Under the pieces are notes generated by a model that made no database searches, had not been told where the DNA came from, and was given only the letters and a program-made list of their open reading frames with translations. A program made the translations under genes and the position numbers. This document shows, piece by piece, positions 1-7,091 of a stretch of 7,141 nt of DNA (position 1 is its first letter; every line of letters begins with the position of its first letter). Origin of the DNA: Bacteroidales bacterium (GTDB lineage: Bacteria > Bacteroidota > Bacteroidia > Bacteroidales > VadinHA17); NCBI GenBank assembly GCA_020353115.1, contig CP070687.1, positions 259,102 to 266,242 of the forward strand, given 5' to 3'.

Positions 1-1140
1 GCCTATATCAATTCAAAACTCTATGTAATGAAACCCGATGGAAGTAATTCACGACTGATATCCGGAGATTTCGATAAGAATATGACTATTGTCGGTTGGG
101 CGAATGATAATTCGGGCGTTTACGTGAATGTGCGGGAAAGGGGAACCGCTAATCTCTACTTTGTTCCTTTGAAAGGCAGTATCAGGCAGGTTACACAGGG
201 CACACATATGCTTTCGATTACGTCAACCAGCAAAGATCAAAGGGCAGCAGGTATTCTGTCTGATCCATATCAACCGGGAGATGTTGTGGCTGTTAATCTG
301 AAGAATCCTGGTATTAAAAAATTAACTTCTGTAAATGATGATATTTTCTCTTCCGTTACATTTGGCAAGGTTGAGGAAATATGGTACAAATCTTCGGATA
401 ATCTGGATATCCAGGGATGGATCATCAAGCCACCTGGTTTTGACCCCCTGAAGAAATATCCCTTAATCCTGACTATTCACGGGGGACCCCACGCCATGTA
501 TGGCGTTGGCTTTAATTTCAGATGGCAGTATCATGCCTCAGAGGATTATGTTGTTTTATTTACCAATCCGAGAGGTTCTTCAGGATATGGCAGTGCATTT
601 GGAAACGAGATTAAAAATGATTACCCCAATAAGGATTTCGAAGATTTAATGAACGGGGTTGATGCGGTAATTGCAAAAGGATATATTGATGAGAAGAATC
701 TGTTCGTATATGGGGGAAGTGGAGGAGGAGTTCTTACATCCTGGATTGTCGGGCATACGGACCGGTTTGCCGCAGCATCGGTTAATTATCCTGTGATCAA
801 CTGGCTTTCATTTGTGGGGACTACCGATGGTGTGTCCTGGTACCGGAATTTTCAGAAGTTCCCGTGGGATGATCCTTCGGAGCATTTACGGCGGTCCCCG
901 TTAATGTATGTTGGCAATGTTAAAACTCCCACGTTGTTAATGACAGGAGTAAAAGACCTGAGAACACCTATCTCCCAAACGGAGGAATTTTATCAGGCCC
1001 TCAAGATCCGGAAGGTTCCGACAGCAATGATCCGGTTCAACGAAGAATTTCACGGGACCTCCTCAAAGCCGTCGAATTACATTCGGACGGTTTTGTATTT
1101 ACATTACTGGTTTGAAAAATATAAGAATAATACAGACTAG
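1..1140 (+). CDS. S9 family (prolyl oligopeptidase-like) serine peptidase, 5' end missing
   Basis: The reading frame is open from the first base, so the start and the N-terminal part of the beta-propeller lie left of the window; 379 residues remain. The family cleaves peptides, often as an acylaminoacyl- or dipeptidyl-peptidase, with the propeller limiting substrate size. Residues 1 to about 120 look like propeller blades (for example SKLYVMKPDG). The rest is the alpha/beta-hydrolase domain. An HGGPH oxyanion-type motif lies at bases 478-492. The nucleophile serine is in GGSGGG (codon 718-720), the catalytic Asp is in GVKDLRTPISQ (955-957) and the His is in EFHGTSSKPSN (1051-1053), so the triad is complete. 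Conserved family text such as GHTDRFAAAS and the ending YLHYWFEKY show the C-terminus is intact. Export cannot be judged because the N-terminus is missing. The exact S9 subfamily and substrate are not decided by the sequence. No functional link to the downstream genes is evident. Confidence 0.93.
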   Translation, partial: AYINSKLYVMKPDGSNSRLISGDFDKNMTIVGWANDNSGVYVNVRERGTANLYFVPLKGSIRQVTQGTHMLSITSTSKDQRAAGILSDPYQPGDVVAVNLKNPGIKKLTSVNDDIFSSVTFGKVEEIWYKSSDNLDIQGWIIKPPGFDPLKKYPLILTIHGGPHAMYGVGFNFRWQYHASEDYVVLFTNPRGSSGYGSAFGNEIKNDYPNKDFEDLMNGVDAVIAKGYIDEKNLFVYGGSGGGVLTSWIVGHTDRFAAASVNYPVINWLSFVGTTDGVSWYRNFQKFPWDDPSEHLRRSPLMYVGNVKTPTLLMTGVKDLRTPISQTEEFYQALKIRKVPTAMIRFNEEFHGTSSKPSNYIRTVLYLHYWFEKYKNNTD

Positions 1141-1159
1141 ACCAGTTCTACTGCTTTTT
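1133..1159 (+). terminator. Weak terminator-like hairpin after the peptidase gene
   Basis: CAG (1133-1135) and TAGA (1138-1141) can pair with TCTA (1147-1150) and CTG (1151-1153), leaving a two-base bulge and a five-base loop. A run of five T follows at 1155-1159. The stem includes the stop codon, is short and is only partly GC, so it is at best a weak intrinsic terminator. It sits where one would be expected if the antiporter has its own promoter. Confidence 0.25.
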
Positions 1160-1198
1160 CCCTTTGGCCTTGAATCCATGGAAAAATGACATGGTTCG

Positions 1199-1228
1199 TT
1201 TGAAATTAAAATCAAATTATTACCTTGG
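1199..1228 (+). promoter_or_regulatory. Possible Bacteroidota-type promoter before the antiporter gene
   Basis: TTTG at 1199-1202 is followed after 18 bases by TACCTTGG (1221-1228), which has one mismatch to the Bacteroidota -7 element TAnnTTTG. The spacing is close to that described for the -33/-7 pair in Bacteroides. Transcription would start near 1233, about 15 bases before the ATG at 1248, which agrees with the start chosen from the signal peptide. A single imperfect match in AT-rich DNA could be chance. Confidence 0.3.
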
Positions 1229-1247
1229 AGTAAAATTTTCACCGACA

Positions 1248-4220
1248 ATGAGTACAAGACGAATTCTGTTACCAAGGATATTTTTCATTCTGTTTGTTCT
1301 TTTTTGTTATTTCGCGATTGCAAACGGTTTTGGACAGGAAAAGGAAGAGTCACAGCAAGATCAGACGGAAATCGTTCAACATGAAGAGACACCTGCAGTA
1401 GATCAGGGGCACGGCGAAGAAGGAGATATTGTTGATCAGGGCCATGAGGAGGAGGGCCATGGGAGTGATATGTCCCCGTTGTTCTTTGTAATTCTTTCTT
1501 TAATTATAGGTGCTGCCACACGGCAGGGTTTGAGAAAGAGTCCGTTGCCCTATACGGTATCTCTGCTAATTATCGGATTGGGATTGGGTGCGGCAACCCG
1601 CCTGGGTTGGTTTGAAATATGGAATATTGGTTCCCTTCATATCAATGTCGAATTCCTGAGCAGGTCGGTCGAATGGGCGGGACATATTGATCCGCATGTT
1701 ATCCTTTATGTTTTTCTGCCAACCCTGATTTTCGAAGCCGCTTTTGCCATGGATGTACATACGTTCCGCAAATCGGTCGGAAATGCGAGCATGCTGGCAA
1801 TCCCGGGAATAATCATTGCCATGTTCCTGACGGGAGCGCTTGCCATCGGGTTGGATCTTGCAGGCATCGGATTACCGGGATGGGGATGGCCTATCGCACT
1901 GATGTTCGGTGCTGTGGTTAGTGCTACGGATCCGGTTGCAGTCGTTTCATTGCTGAAGGAATTGGGGGCAAGTAAAAAGCTGGGAACACTTATTGAAGGG
2001 GAATCGTTGCTGAACGACGGTACAGCAATCGTCATATTTATGGTCTTCTTTTTGGGAATAACAGGTGAAGCGGCAGTTTCATCCCCGGTTATCGAATTCA
2101 TCAGGGTTGCACTCGGAGGTACGTTAATAGGTATTATTGTCGGAGCCCTAACCATTAACTGGGTAAGAAGGGTATTCAATGATGCGCTTGTTGAAATCAG
2201 TGTAATTATTGCAGCGGCATACATTACCTTCTATATGTGCGAGCACTTCTTCCATGTTTCCGGAGTACTCGGACTGGTTGCTTTGGGATTGGCCATGGCA
2301 AGTATCGGAAGAACACGAATCAGCCCTGAAGTTGAACATTTCCTTCATGAGTTCTGGGAACTGGCAGCATTTATTGCCAATACGCTGATCTTCCTGATTG
2401 TCGGCGTTGTAATTGCACAACAAGCCGTCTTTTCAGGAAAGGATTTTCTCGTTCTGGGAATAATTTATATCGGTGTTCATATCATCCGTGCCGTTGTTAT
2501 CGGGATTTTTTACCCGGCAATGAAAAGGGTAGGATATGGCTTGCAATTGAAAGATTCCTATGTGCTGTGGTGGGGTGCCTTACGCGGTGCAATAGGGCTG
2601 GCTCTGGCACTCATAGTAGCCGGAGAGGAATCGATTCCGGAGAATATAAGGAATCAATTTCTGTTTCTGACTGCAGGGCTCGTGACTTTGACCTTGCTGG
2701 TTAATGCAACGACAATCAAATATTTGGTAAGTAAGCTCGGGTTGACAAAAATTTCACCGGCAAAAGCCTTAATGAGGGCGAATGCAAACCAATACCTGAG
2801 ACAGAGTACGGAGAACTCTCTGGAAAAAATCAAGGAGGACCGGTTTATGAGCCGGGCCAACTGGAGCGCCGTGAGAGAATATTTACCAAAAGACGTGGAA
2901 AAAATTGAAGAGCAGGATATTGAAATTGAAACCATTGCCGAAACGCGTCGAAGGATTCTTGAAAAGGAGAAAAGCAGTTACTGGCATCAGTTTAAGGATG
3001 GATTACTGGGGCCTGTGGCCGTTCGGAGACTGTCAGATGGTATTGATGATATTCTGGATGCCGGCGGTATGATTCCGCTTTCCGAACGAAAAGACCTTGA
3101 GGAATCCTGGAAAACCCCCAGATTCCTTAACTGGATGCAGTCTCTGCCTTTAGTTGGGAAACTTGCCAAACGGGCTTTTTTTGAAAAGCTTTCCATCAGT
3201 TATGATAGCGCCAGGGGATTTGTAGAGGCACAGGAAGAAGCGCTGAAACTGGTCGAAAGCATGTACAGGGGATTAAAATCCGATAATGCGACTAAGAACA
3301 GGGAAGAAGAAGAAAAAAACCTGGCCGTAATCGAAGAGGAAATAAATGAGAACCGGATACACGGGCAAACCTTTCTGAGAAACCTGCGGAAGAACATGCC
3401 AGAGATCTATTCTGCTGTCGCTACCAGGCAGGCAATACGCTCTATGTTGAATTATGAAAGAAGGACAGTCGAACGGTTGCAAAAAAACGGCAGACTGGAA
3501 AGTGAGGAAGTCAAGAAAATGGTTTCCTATATCGAAGAAAGGATGAAACGTTTAATGGATTCTCCTCCTTCCATAAGCCTTCCTGATGCAATTGAGCTAC
3601 TGAAAGATGTACCCTGGCTCCAGAATTTAGGCCCAAAGGTTCTTGATAAGGTTGTTGGTCTTTTCCAGGCAAAAGTGTACACGGTTGGTGAGAAAATCAT
3701 ACGGGAAAGCGGACATGACGACGGATTCTTTTTTATCGCCCGTGGAACTGTAAAAGTTACGGTAAAAAATAAAGTTATAGATATTTTGTCTCATGGAAAT
3801 TTTATCGGCGAAATTGCAGGATTAACAGGATTACCTAGAGCTGCAGAGGTATCGGCTGAATCCCCGGTAACGGTCCTATGGATGTCCTCGGCTAATATGA
3901 ACCACATCATGAAAGAATCCCCGTTGCTTGAAAATCGACTGTGGAGAATTGCCGGATTCCGTCTTGCCGAAAATCTTCTTGGTGGTATTGAACCATATAA
4001 CCATTGGAAACAGAATCAATTACGGAATATTTTATCCAAGGGAAAAATTTACAAAATGGATGAAAAGCCGGATATCGACCTGAAAGACAAGCTGGTGATT
4101 TTATTGACCGGTAATGTAACACATGGCAAGGATGGCAGGAAAGAACTTAAGGCTCCTGCATTGGTGGAACAAACGGAAGAAATAAATTTTGGAAAAGGAT
4201 GCCGCATCTTTGTTTGCTGA
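1248..4220 (+). CDS. CPA1-type Na+/H+ antiporter with C-terminal cyclic nucleotide-binding domain
   Basis: Predicted inner-membrane cation/proton exchanger of 990 residues from this ATG. Residues 1-25 form a signal peptide (MSTRRILL, hydrophobic core, AIA cleavage-like site), which is why 1248 is preferred over in-frame ATG 1191 or TTG 1164; both would add a long N-terminal extension. Residues 30-74 are acidic and His-rich with a repeated DQGH-x-EEG motif. About 13 hydrophobic segments span residues 76-492. They contain ATDPVAVV (Asp228) and EGESLLNDG (Asn256-Asp257), the CPA1 ion-binding signature, and the later RGAIGLALAL. Residues 493-777 are charged, mostly helical and cytosolic. Residues 778-908 form a cyclic nucleotide-binding beta-roll with a cassette GEIAGLTGLPRAAEVSA (Glu855, Arg864). 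Plant SOS1 and animal SLC9C share the transporter-then-nucleotide-domain order; gating by a nucleotide is inference. The preceding peptidase is not an obvious partner. The last 60 residues resemble a partial second beta-roll. Transported ion is not determined (Na+, K+ or Li+). Confidence 0.92.
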   Translation: MSTRRILLPRIFFILFVLFCYFAIANGFGQEKEESQQDQTEIVQHEETPAVDQGHGEEGDIVDQGHEEEGHGSDMSPLFFVILSLIIGAATRQGLRKSPLPYTVSLLIIGLGLGAATRLGWFEIWNIGSLHINVEFLSRSVEWAGHIDPHVILYVFLPTLIFEAAFAMDVHTFRKSVGNASMLAIPGIIIAMFLTGALAIGLDLAGIGLPGWGWPIALMFGAVVSATDPVAVVSLLKELGASKKLGTLIEGESLLNDGTAIVIFMVFFLGITGEAAVSSPVIEFIRVALGGTLIGIIVGALTINWVRRVFNDALVEISVIIAAAYITFYMCEHFFHVSGVLGLVALGLAMASIGRTRISPEVEHFLHEFWELAAFIANTLIFLIVGVVIAQQAVFSGKDFLVLGIIYIGVHIIRAVVIGIFYPAMKRVGYGLQLKDSYVLWWGALRGAIGLALALIVAGEESIPENIRNQFLFLTAGLVTLTLLVNATTIKYLVSKLGLTKISPAKALMRANANQYLRQSTENSLEKIKEDRFMSRANWSAVREYLPKDVEKIEEQDIEIETIAETRRRILEKEKSSYWHQFKDGLLGPVAVRRLSDGIDDILDAGGMIPLSERKDLEESWKTPRFLNWMQSLPLVGKLAKRAFFEKLSISYDSARGFVEAQEEALKLVESMYRGLKSDNATKNREEEEKNLAVIEEEINENRIHGQTFLRNLRKNMPEIYSAVATRQAIRSMLNYERRTVERLQKNGRLESEEVKKMVSYIEERMKRLMDSPPSISLPDAIELLKDVPWLQNLGPKVLDKVVGLFQAKVYTVGEKIIRESGHDDGFFFIARGTVKVTVKNKVIDILSHGNFIGEIAGLTGLPRAAEVSAESPVTVLWMSSANMNHIMKESPLLENRLWRIAGFRLAENLLGGIEPYNHWKQNQLRNILSKGKIYKMDEKPDIDLKDKLVILLTGNVTHGKDGRKELKAPALVEQTEEINFGKGCRIFVC

Positions 4221-4298
4221 AGCTCCTTCAAACCGGTAACCCAGAATATGTTTTTGCATCCTTTCTGAAAATAACATTGAATAACAGCTTTTTATCCG

Positions 4299-4333
4299 TT
4301 CGATTGTAATTTTTTTTATTCGAATTATAATTT
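4299..4333 (+). repeat. Imperfect direct repeat upstream of the yceD-rpmF-plsX-fabH operon
   Basis: TTCGATTGTAATTT (4299-4312) recurs as TTCGAATTATAATTT (4319-4333), one base longer, with a 20-base period, or about two helical turns. Both copies lie just upstream of, or within, the predicted core promoter. This could be a tandem operator or only AT-rich similarity; it does not resemble the Bacillus FapR operator as I remember it. Confidence 0.3.
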
Positions 4334-4342
4334 CTACTTTTG
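4304..4342 (+). promoter_or_regulatory. Probable promoter of the yceD-rpmF-plsX-fabH operon
   Basis: TACTTTTG at 4335-4342 is an exact match to the Bacteroidota -7 element TAnnTTTG, and a C follows it. It lies 23 bases before the GTG start, giving a leader of roughly 17-20 bases. No good TTG is found at the matching -33 distance. A second, sigma70-like pair overlaps it: TTGTAA (4304-4309), 16 bases, then a perfect TATAAT (4326-4331). The position after an unrelated gene and before a conserved operon supports a promoter here; which element is used is not decided. Confidence 0.55.
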
Positions 4343-4365
4343 CACGACATTTTTTTTTCAGGATT

Positions 4366-4899
4366 GTGAAAACAACCGAAAAATTTGTAATCCCTTTTAA
4401 GGGACTGAAGATTGGGGAGCATAATTTTAGGTTCGAGTTGGATTCCGGGTTCTTTGAACGGTTTGATGGTTCTGAAATACGGAGGGGGAAATGCACCGTG
4501 GTCGTAGTATTAACCAAAAATCCGGATATGATGGAACTCCGTCTTGATATTATGGGTTCCGTGGAGGTTCCGTGCGACCGATGCCTCGAATCCTTTGATC
4601 AGCCTGTTCAGATATCGGAAACACTTTTTGTGAAATTTGCAGGGGAAAGCATTGAGCAAATGGAAGACCTTCTTATCCTGTCTGAAAAGGAACATGAGCT
4701 GGATATTTCAGGGTATATCTACGAATATATCATTCTTCATCTCCCTTATCAACGTATACACCCGGATGACAGCCATGGCAGGAGCATGTGTAATAAAGAA
4801 ATGATAAAACACCTGGAAGAGTATCTGACGGATCATGAAACGAAAGAACATTCAGATCCCCGTTGGGAGAAGCTCAGGAGCCTTCTAAACAACAATTAA
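4366..4899 (+). CDS. yceD: YceD/DUF177 family protein
   Basis: A 177-residue cytosolic protein of the DUF177 (YceD, 'large ribosomal RNA subunit accumulation') family. In bacteria and plants the family is linked to 23S rRNA accumulation or processing, and its gene is nearly always next to rpmF, as here (12 bases upstream). The diagnostic motif is VPCDRCLESFDQP with Cys70 and Cys73. The N-terminal IPFKGLKIGEHNFRFELD and the C-terminal DPRWEKLRSLL are typical of Bacteroidota members. A later cysteine, Cys142 in RSMCNKEM, stands where proteobacterial homologues usually have more cysteines. The start is GTG at 4366: no in-frame ATG exists before residue 55, and conserved sequence begins within ten residues of the GTG. 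A short AGGA at 4360-4363 is too close to be a standard ribosome binding site. First gene of the operon, so its initiation sets expression from the promoter just upstream. Biochemical role in this organism is inferred from the family. Confidence 0.92.
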   Translation: MKTTEKFVIPFKGLKIGEHNFRFELDSGFFERFDGSEIRRGKCTVVVVLTKNPDMMELRLDIMGSVEVPCDRCLESFDQPVQISETLFVKFAGESIEQMEDLLILSEKEHELDISGYIYEYIILHLPYQRIHPDDSHGRSMCNKEMIKHLEEYLTDHETKEHSDPRWEKLRSLLNNN

Positions 4900-4911
4900 T
4901 ATATACAGATA

Positions 4912-5097
4912 ATGGCACATCCGAAAAGAAAAACATCAAGACAAAGAAGAAATAAACGGAGAACTCATTATAAGGCTACATCTCCAACTATTGCAACATG
5001 TTCCAATTGCGGTACAACCGTTCAGTATCACAGGGTTTGTCCTGAATGTGGATTTTACAGAGGCAGGCTTGCAATTGAAAAAGAGGTGACTGCATAG
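4912..5097 (+). CDS. rpmF: 50S ribosomal protein L32
   Basis: A 61-residue, basic N-terminal protein of the large ribosomal subunit, at the family's usual length. It opens with MAHPKRKTSRQRRNKRRTHY, the classic L32 signature. Four cysteines, Cys30, Cys33, Cys43 and Cys46 (CSNC and CPEC), form the zinc-ribbon of the zinc-binding (C+) version; zinc-free paralogues lacking these cysteines exist in some bacteria, and none is visible here. The ATG follows the yceD stop by 12 bases with no Shine-Dalgarno sequence, so expression in one transcript with yceD and plsX is likely. Identification is firm. Confidence 0.98.
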   Translation: MAHPKRKTSRQRRNKRRTHYKATSPTIATCSNCGTTVQYHRVCPECGFYRGRLAIEKEVTA

Positions 5098-5139
5098 CGG
5101 AAATAATCTCAATTCCGGCTTTAAGCAAAACGTAAGAAT

Positions 5140-6081
5140 ATGAAGATCGGACTGGATGTAATGGGCGGTGATTATGCTCCGGAAGCAACCGTTTTAGGAG
5201 CAATTAAAGCTCTGGATCACCTGTCCAAAGAACATCGGTTAGTACTCATAGGGGATAGTGAAAAGATCCTTACTATTCTCAGGCGGGAGAACATTGATCC
5301 TTCTTCTTTCGGGCTAACCCATACCAGCGATCATATTGAGATGGGTGATCATCCCTCCAAGGCGTTTACACAGAAACCCGGTTCAAGCATAGCCATCGGA
5401 TATAAAATGCTGCGTGAAGGGGAGATCCATGGTTTTGCAAGTGCTGGAAATACGGGTGCAATGTTGGTAGGGATCCGATATTCCGTAAAGGAAATACCCG
5501 GGATTATCAGGCCAGCTATTGCTTCGGTAATTCCTACCCTTTCCGGAGGGGCCACAATTCTCCTGGATGTCGGTATCAACCCGGATTCAAGACCCGATGT
5601 CCTGTACCAGTACGGTATCCTGGGTTCTCTCTATGCAGAACACGTGCTGAACATAGAAAACCCACGCGTCGGGCTTTTGAATATTGGTACCGAAGAATCC
5701 AAGGGAAACCTCATTGCAAAATCCACATATGATTTAATGAAGGATACGAATGACTTTAATTTTGTAGGTAATGTGGAAGGGAATGATTTTTTCAGGGATG
5801 ATAAGGTGGACGTTATTGTTTGCGATGGATTCGTGGGCAATGTGGTTCTGAAAGCGATGGAGGCCTTCTATACTATGATCAGGGAAAGGGAAGTCAAAGA
5901 TTCATTCTTTGACCGTTTCAACTTCGAAAACTATGGGGGGACACCGATTCTCGGAATTAACTCAAATGTGGTAATAGGTCACGGGATTTCAAATGATATA
6001 GCTATAAAGAATATGATACTACTTACAGGAGAAGTGGCAAAGGCGAATTTGACAGAAAAAATTAACGCAGTTTTTACATGA
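5140..6081 (+). CDS. plsX: Phosphate acyltransferase PlsX
   Basis: A 313-residue enzyme that converts acyl-ACP and phosphate to acyl-phosphate, the acyl donor used by PlsY to make lysophosphatidic acid. It is a peripheral membrane protein at the first step of phospholipid synthesis. Family motifs appear in order: IGLDVMGGDYAPEA (residues 3-16), ASAGNTGAML (100-109), LLNIGTEESKGN (179-190), NFVGNVEGND (207-216), VDVIVCDGFVGNVVLK (223-238) and YGGTPILGIN (265-274), then GHGISND (280-286). The helical stretch between the last catalytic motif and YGG is shorter than in Escherichia coli or Bacillus, which I take to be usual for Bacteroidota. The ATG at 5140 is fixed by the conserved N-terminus; it lies 42 bases after rpmF, and no Shine-Dalgarno is seen. 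Its stop overlaps the fabH start, suggesting coupled translation of the two lipid genes. Confidence 0.97.
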   Translation: MKIGLDVMGGDYAPEATVLGAIKALDHLSKEHRLVLIGDSEKILTILRRENIDPSSFGLTHTSDHIEMGDHPSKAFTQKPGSSIAIGYKMLREGEIHGFASAGNTGAMLVGIRYSVKEIPGIIRPAIASVIPTLSGGATILLDVGINPDSRPDVLYQYGILGSLYAEHVLNIENPRVGLLNIGTEESKGNLIAKSTYDLMKDTNDFNFVGNVEGNDFFRDDKVDVIVCDGFVGNVVLKAMEAFYTMIREREVKDSFFDRFNFENYGGTPILGINSNVVIGHGISNDIAIKNMILLTGEVAKANLTEKINAVFT

Positions 6082-7091
6082 TGAAAAAGATTTATGCAGC
6101 TATTACCGGAGTTAATGCCTGGGTGCCAGACTACAGACTGAATAATCATGAATTGGCAACCATGGTTGATACCTCCGATGAATGGATAATGCAAAGAATA
6201 GGAATAAGAGAGAGAAGAATACTCAAAGGTGAGGGTCTGGGTTCTTCCTATATGGGTTCCAGGGCCGTGAAAGGATTACTAAAAAAAACCAATACATCAA
6301 GGGATGAGGTTGATGTTCTCGTTTGTGCCACGATAACACCAGACAGAGTTTTTCCTGCCACGGCAAATATAATCAGCGACAAGGTTGGTATTAAAAATGC
6401 ATTCAGTTTCGACATGAATGCCGCATGTTCGGGTTTCATATTTGCCCTTCAGACCGCAGCAAACTTCGTAGAGGTCGGGAAATATAAAAAAGTTGTTGTC
6501 GTTGCCGTTGATAAAATGTCCACCATCACCGATTATACTGACAGAACAACATGTCCGCTGTTTGGTGACGGAGCCGCTGCCGTAATGCTCGAACCAACGG
6601 CAGAAAAGATAGGAGTCATCGATCACATATTTCATACCGACGGAAACGGACGACACCATCTTAACATGAAAGCCGGGGGTTCTGAAAGACCGCCCACTTT
6701 TGATACCGTTAAGAACAGGGAACATTTTGTATACCAGGAAGGACAGACAGTTTTTAAGTTTGCCGTATCGAAAATGGCAGATGTAGCCGTAGAAATGATG
6801 GAAAAACATCACATCTCTGCAGATGAACTGGCCTGGCTGGTTCCCCATCAGGCAAATATGAGGATAATTGATGCTACTGCAAGAAGAATGGGAATCAGAA
6901 AGGAACAGGTTATGATAAATATAGAAAAGTATGGAAATACCACATCTGCAACCATACCTCTCTGTTTATGGGAATGGGAAAACAGACTCAAGAAAGGAGA
7001 TAATATAATACTGGCTGCATTTGGCGGAGGATTCACATGGGGGTCAGTCTATGTAAAATGGGCGTATAACGGAAAGTCTTCTCAGGTATAG
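6078..7091 (+). CDS. fabH: 3-oxoacyl-[acyl-carrier-protein] synthase III (beta-ketoacyl-ACP synthase III)
   Basis: A 337-residue thiolase-fold enzyme that condenses an acyl-CoA starter, usually acetyl-CoA or a branched acyl-CoA, with malonyl-ACP to begin type II fatty-acid synthesis. The Cys-His-Asn triad is complete: Cys117 in NAACSGF, His257 in VPHQAN and Asn287 in GNTTSATIP. Also present are DTSDEWI (31-37), GIRERR (42-47), FGDGAAAV (162-169) and the C-terminal GGGFTWGSVYVKW. Length is near the usual 310-340. The start ATG at 6078 overlaps the plsX stop by four bases; a second ATG at 6081 would shorten the protein by one residue and still overlap. Starter-unit preference (straight or branched) cannot be read from the sequence by eye. 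Many Bacteroidota carry two fabH copies, and this is the one in the plsX locus. Confidence 0.97.
   Translation: MMKKIYAAITGVNAWVPDYRLNNHELATMVDTSDEWIMQRIGIRERRILKGEGLGSSYMGSRAVKGLLKKTNTSRDEVDVLVCATITPDRVFPATANIISDKVGIKNAFSFDMNAACSGFIFALQTAANFVEVGKYKKVVVVAVDKMSTITDYTDRTTCPLFGDGAAAVMLEPTAEKIGVIDHIFHTDGNGRHHLNMKAGGSERPPTFDTVKNREHFVYQEGQTVFKFAVSKMADVAVEMMEKHHISADELAWLVPHQANMRIIDATARRMGIRKEQVMINIEKYGNTTSATIPLCLWEWENRLKKGDNIILAAFGGGFTWGSVYVKWAYNGKSSQV

Noticed and set aside
1164..1247. Earlier in-frame starts (TTG 1164, ATG 1191) for the antiporter
   Set aside because: They would place 19-28 extra residues before a typical signal peptide; the ATG at 1248 gives a normal one and fits the possible promoter. 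The ATG at 1191 is not fully excluded.
1706..2224. Long minus-strand open frame inside the antiporter gene
   Set aside because: It lies antisense to a strongly conserved transporter region and is explained by codon bias of the real gene; no family features are seen.
4217..4230. Small hairpin TGAAG-CTC-CTTCA at the antiporter stop
   Set aside because: Only five pairs with a three-base loop and followed by AAACCGG rather than a T-run, so not called a terminator.
4194..4264. Inverted repeat AAAGGATGC / GCATCCTTT around the antiporter stop codon
   Set aside because: The nine-base arms are 53 bases apart and no T-run follows the second arm, so it does not fit an intrinsic terminator; a match of this size could arise by chance in this interval.
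5098..5117. CGGAA / TTCCG hairpin between rpmF and plsX
   Set aside because: Five base pairs with a ten-base loop is too weak to call an attenuator or processing site.
6297..6848. Minus-strand open frame of 183 codons inside fabH
   Set aside because: It is fully antisense to the conserved FabH coding sequence and shows no recognisable domain.
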